Origin: Plasmodiophora brassicae
Lineage: Eukaryota; Endomyxa: Phytomyxea; Phytomyxea; Plasmodiophorida
Length of the DNA stretch: 64,000 bases
Assembly (NCBI GenBank): GCA_036867785.1
Contig: CP145410.1
Location: forward strand, 434,001-498,000
Direction of reading: 5' to 3'
Position 1 is the stretch's first letter. Every line of letters starts with the position of its first letter. This document shows, piece by piece, positions 63,846 through 64,000 of this stretch. The position numbers and the translations under genes were made by a program. The notes under the pieces are model-generated. The model had not been told where the DNA came from, did not search any database, and saw only the letters and a program-made list of their open reading frames with translations.

Positions 63846-64000
63846 GTCGTCGCAGACACCGGATCGACCGAGTCATCGCCCGTGAACGTGTGCAGCCGGA
63901 CTGGTGTCGAGTACGATATGGTCGACAAGGGCGCCGGTGGTCGATCAGGATCAATGGTTTCGGTCTTGGGGACGATGGACGGGCTGGCGGCGACCTGCGC
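63686..64000 (-). mobile_element. Retroelement gag-like fragment, cut by the window edge
   Basis: The minus-strand frame is open to the window edge and reads STPVRLHTFTGDDSVDPV, TTWLDEFCRFADADP and ARSLLASSLGGVALKLY, a pattern like the N-terminal capsid region of LTR-retrotransposon gag (short beta/helix, then W-x-x-F, then a Leu-rich helix). It differs from the gag of the element at 57545-62880. Only this part is visible and it is interrupted by the inverted repeat, so it looks like a fragment. Family beyond LTR retroelement cannot be set. Confidence 0.45.

Overview
The window is nuclear DNA of a unicellular eukaryote. Most genes are split by very short GT-AG introns. The ones I placed base by base are about 41-86 nt, mostly 47-61 nt. 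Intergenic gaps are a few hundred bases and both strands are used. Gene content (RNA polymerase II subunit, TRAPP II subunit, RNase P/MRP subunit, centriolar and basal-body proteins, mitochondrial ribosomal and SDH assembly factors, a proton channel, families of small secreted proteins) fits a protist with a flagellated stage. A plasmodiophorid-like rhizarian is my guess from intron size, base composition and the secreted proteins; this is inference, not proof.

Layout. 1-8.6 kb: end of a membrane protein, mitochondrial ribosomal protein mL54 (-), a drug/metabolite-type transporter (-), an unknown protein (-), a secreted endonuclease/exonuclease/phosphatase-fold enzyme (-), a hAT transposase remnant among repeated CAAGTCG motifs, and an unknown two-exon protein (-). 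8.7-14.3 kb: a many-exon TRAPPC9/Trs120 gene (-), divergent from a tiny IER3IP1/Yos1 gene (+), so two early-secretory genes face each other. 14.8-16.1 kb: a poorly resolved neurotransmitter:sodium-symporter-like stretch (-). 16.3-21.2 kb: ribonucleotide reductase small subunit with an E2F-like site upstream, FIGNL1-type AAA ATPase, and RPB3, all (+). 21.3-25.7 kb: HAD 5'-nucleotidase-like protein (-), WD40/Nup43-like protein (-), divergent alpha/beta hydrolase (+). 26-32.6 kb: a large unrecognised helical protein and a long coiled-coil protein (+). 32.6-38.4 kb: a CH-CH/coiled-coil/PH/LRR protein (-), an unresolved stretch, and a PPP2R3C/TON2(FASS)-type EF-hand protein (-). 38.7-43 kb: SGNH hydrolase, small secreted protein, 7TM-RGS protein, adenosine kinase, all (+). 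43.4-46.4 kb: TMEM135-like (-), SDHAF4 (+), Hv1-like proton channel (-). 47-63 kb: four members (A-D) of an Ala/Gly-rich secreted family, interleaved with a relic of the 3' end of POP1, POP1 itself (-), a CCDC13-like gene (+) and a protein kinase-like gene lacking the catalytic Asp (-). Member D is split by a whole-looking chromovirus-type Ty3/gypsy LTR retrotransposon (57,545-62,880) with identical 197-bp LTRs and a CTGTC target duplication. 63.6-64 kb: a second retroelement fragment folded into a 77-bp inverted repeat at the window edge.

Most genes are housekeeping and unrelated in pathway. The lineage-specific part is the secreted family array, which appears to have grown by segmental duplication together with the neighbouring POP1 tail and was then hit by a recent retrotransposon. 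No tRNA, rRNA or CRISPR array was recognised.
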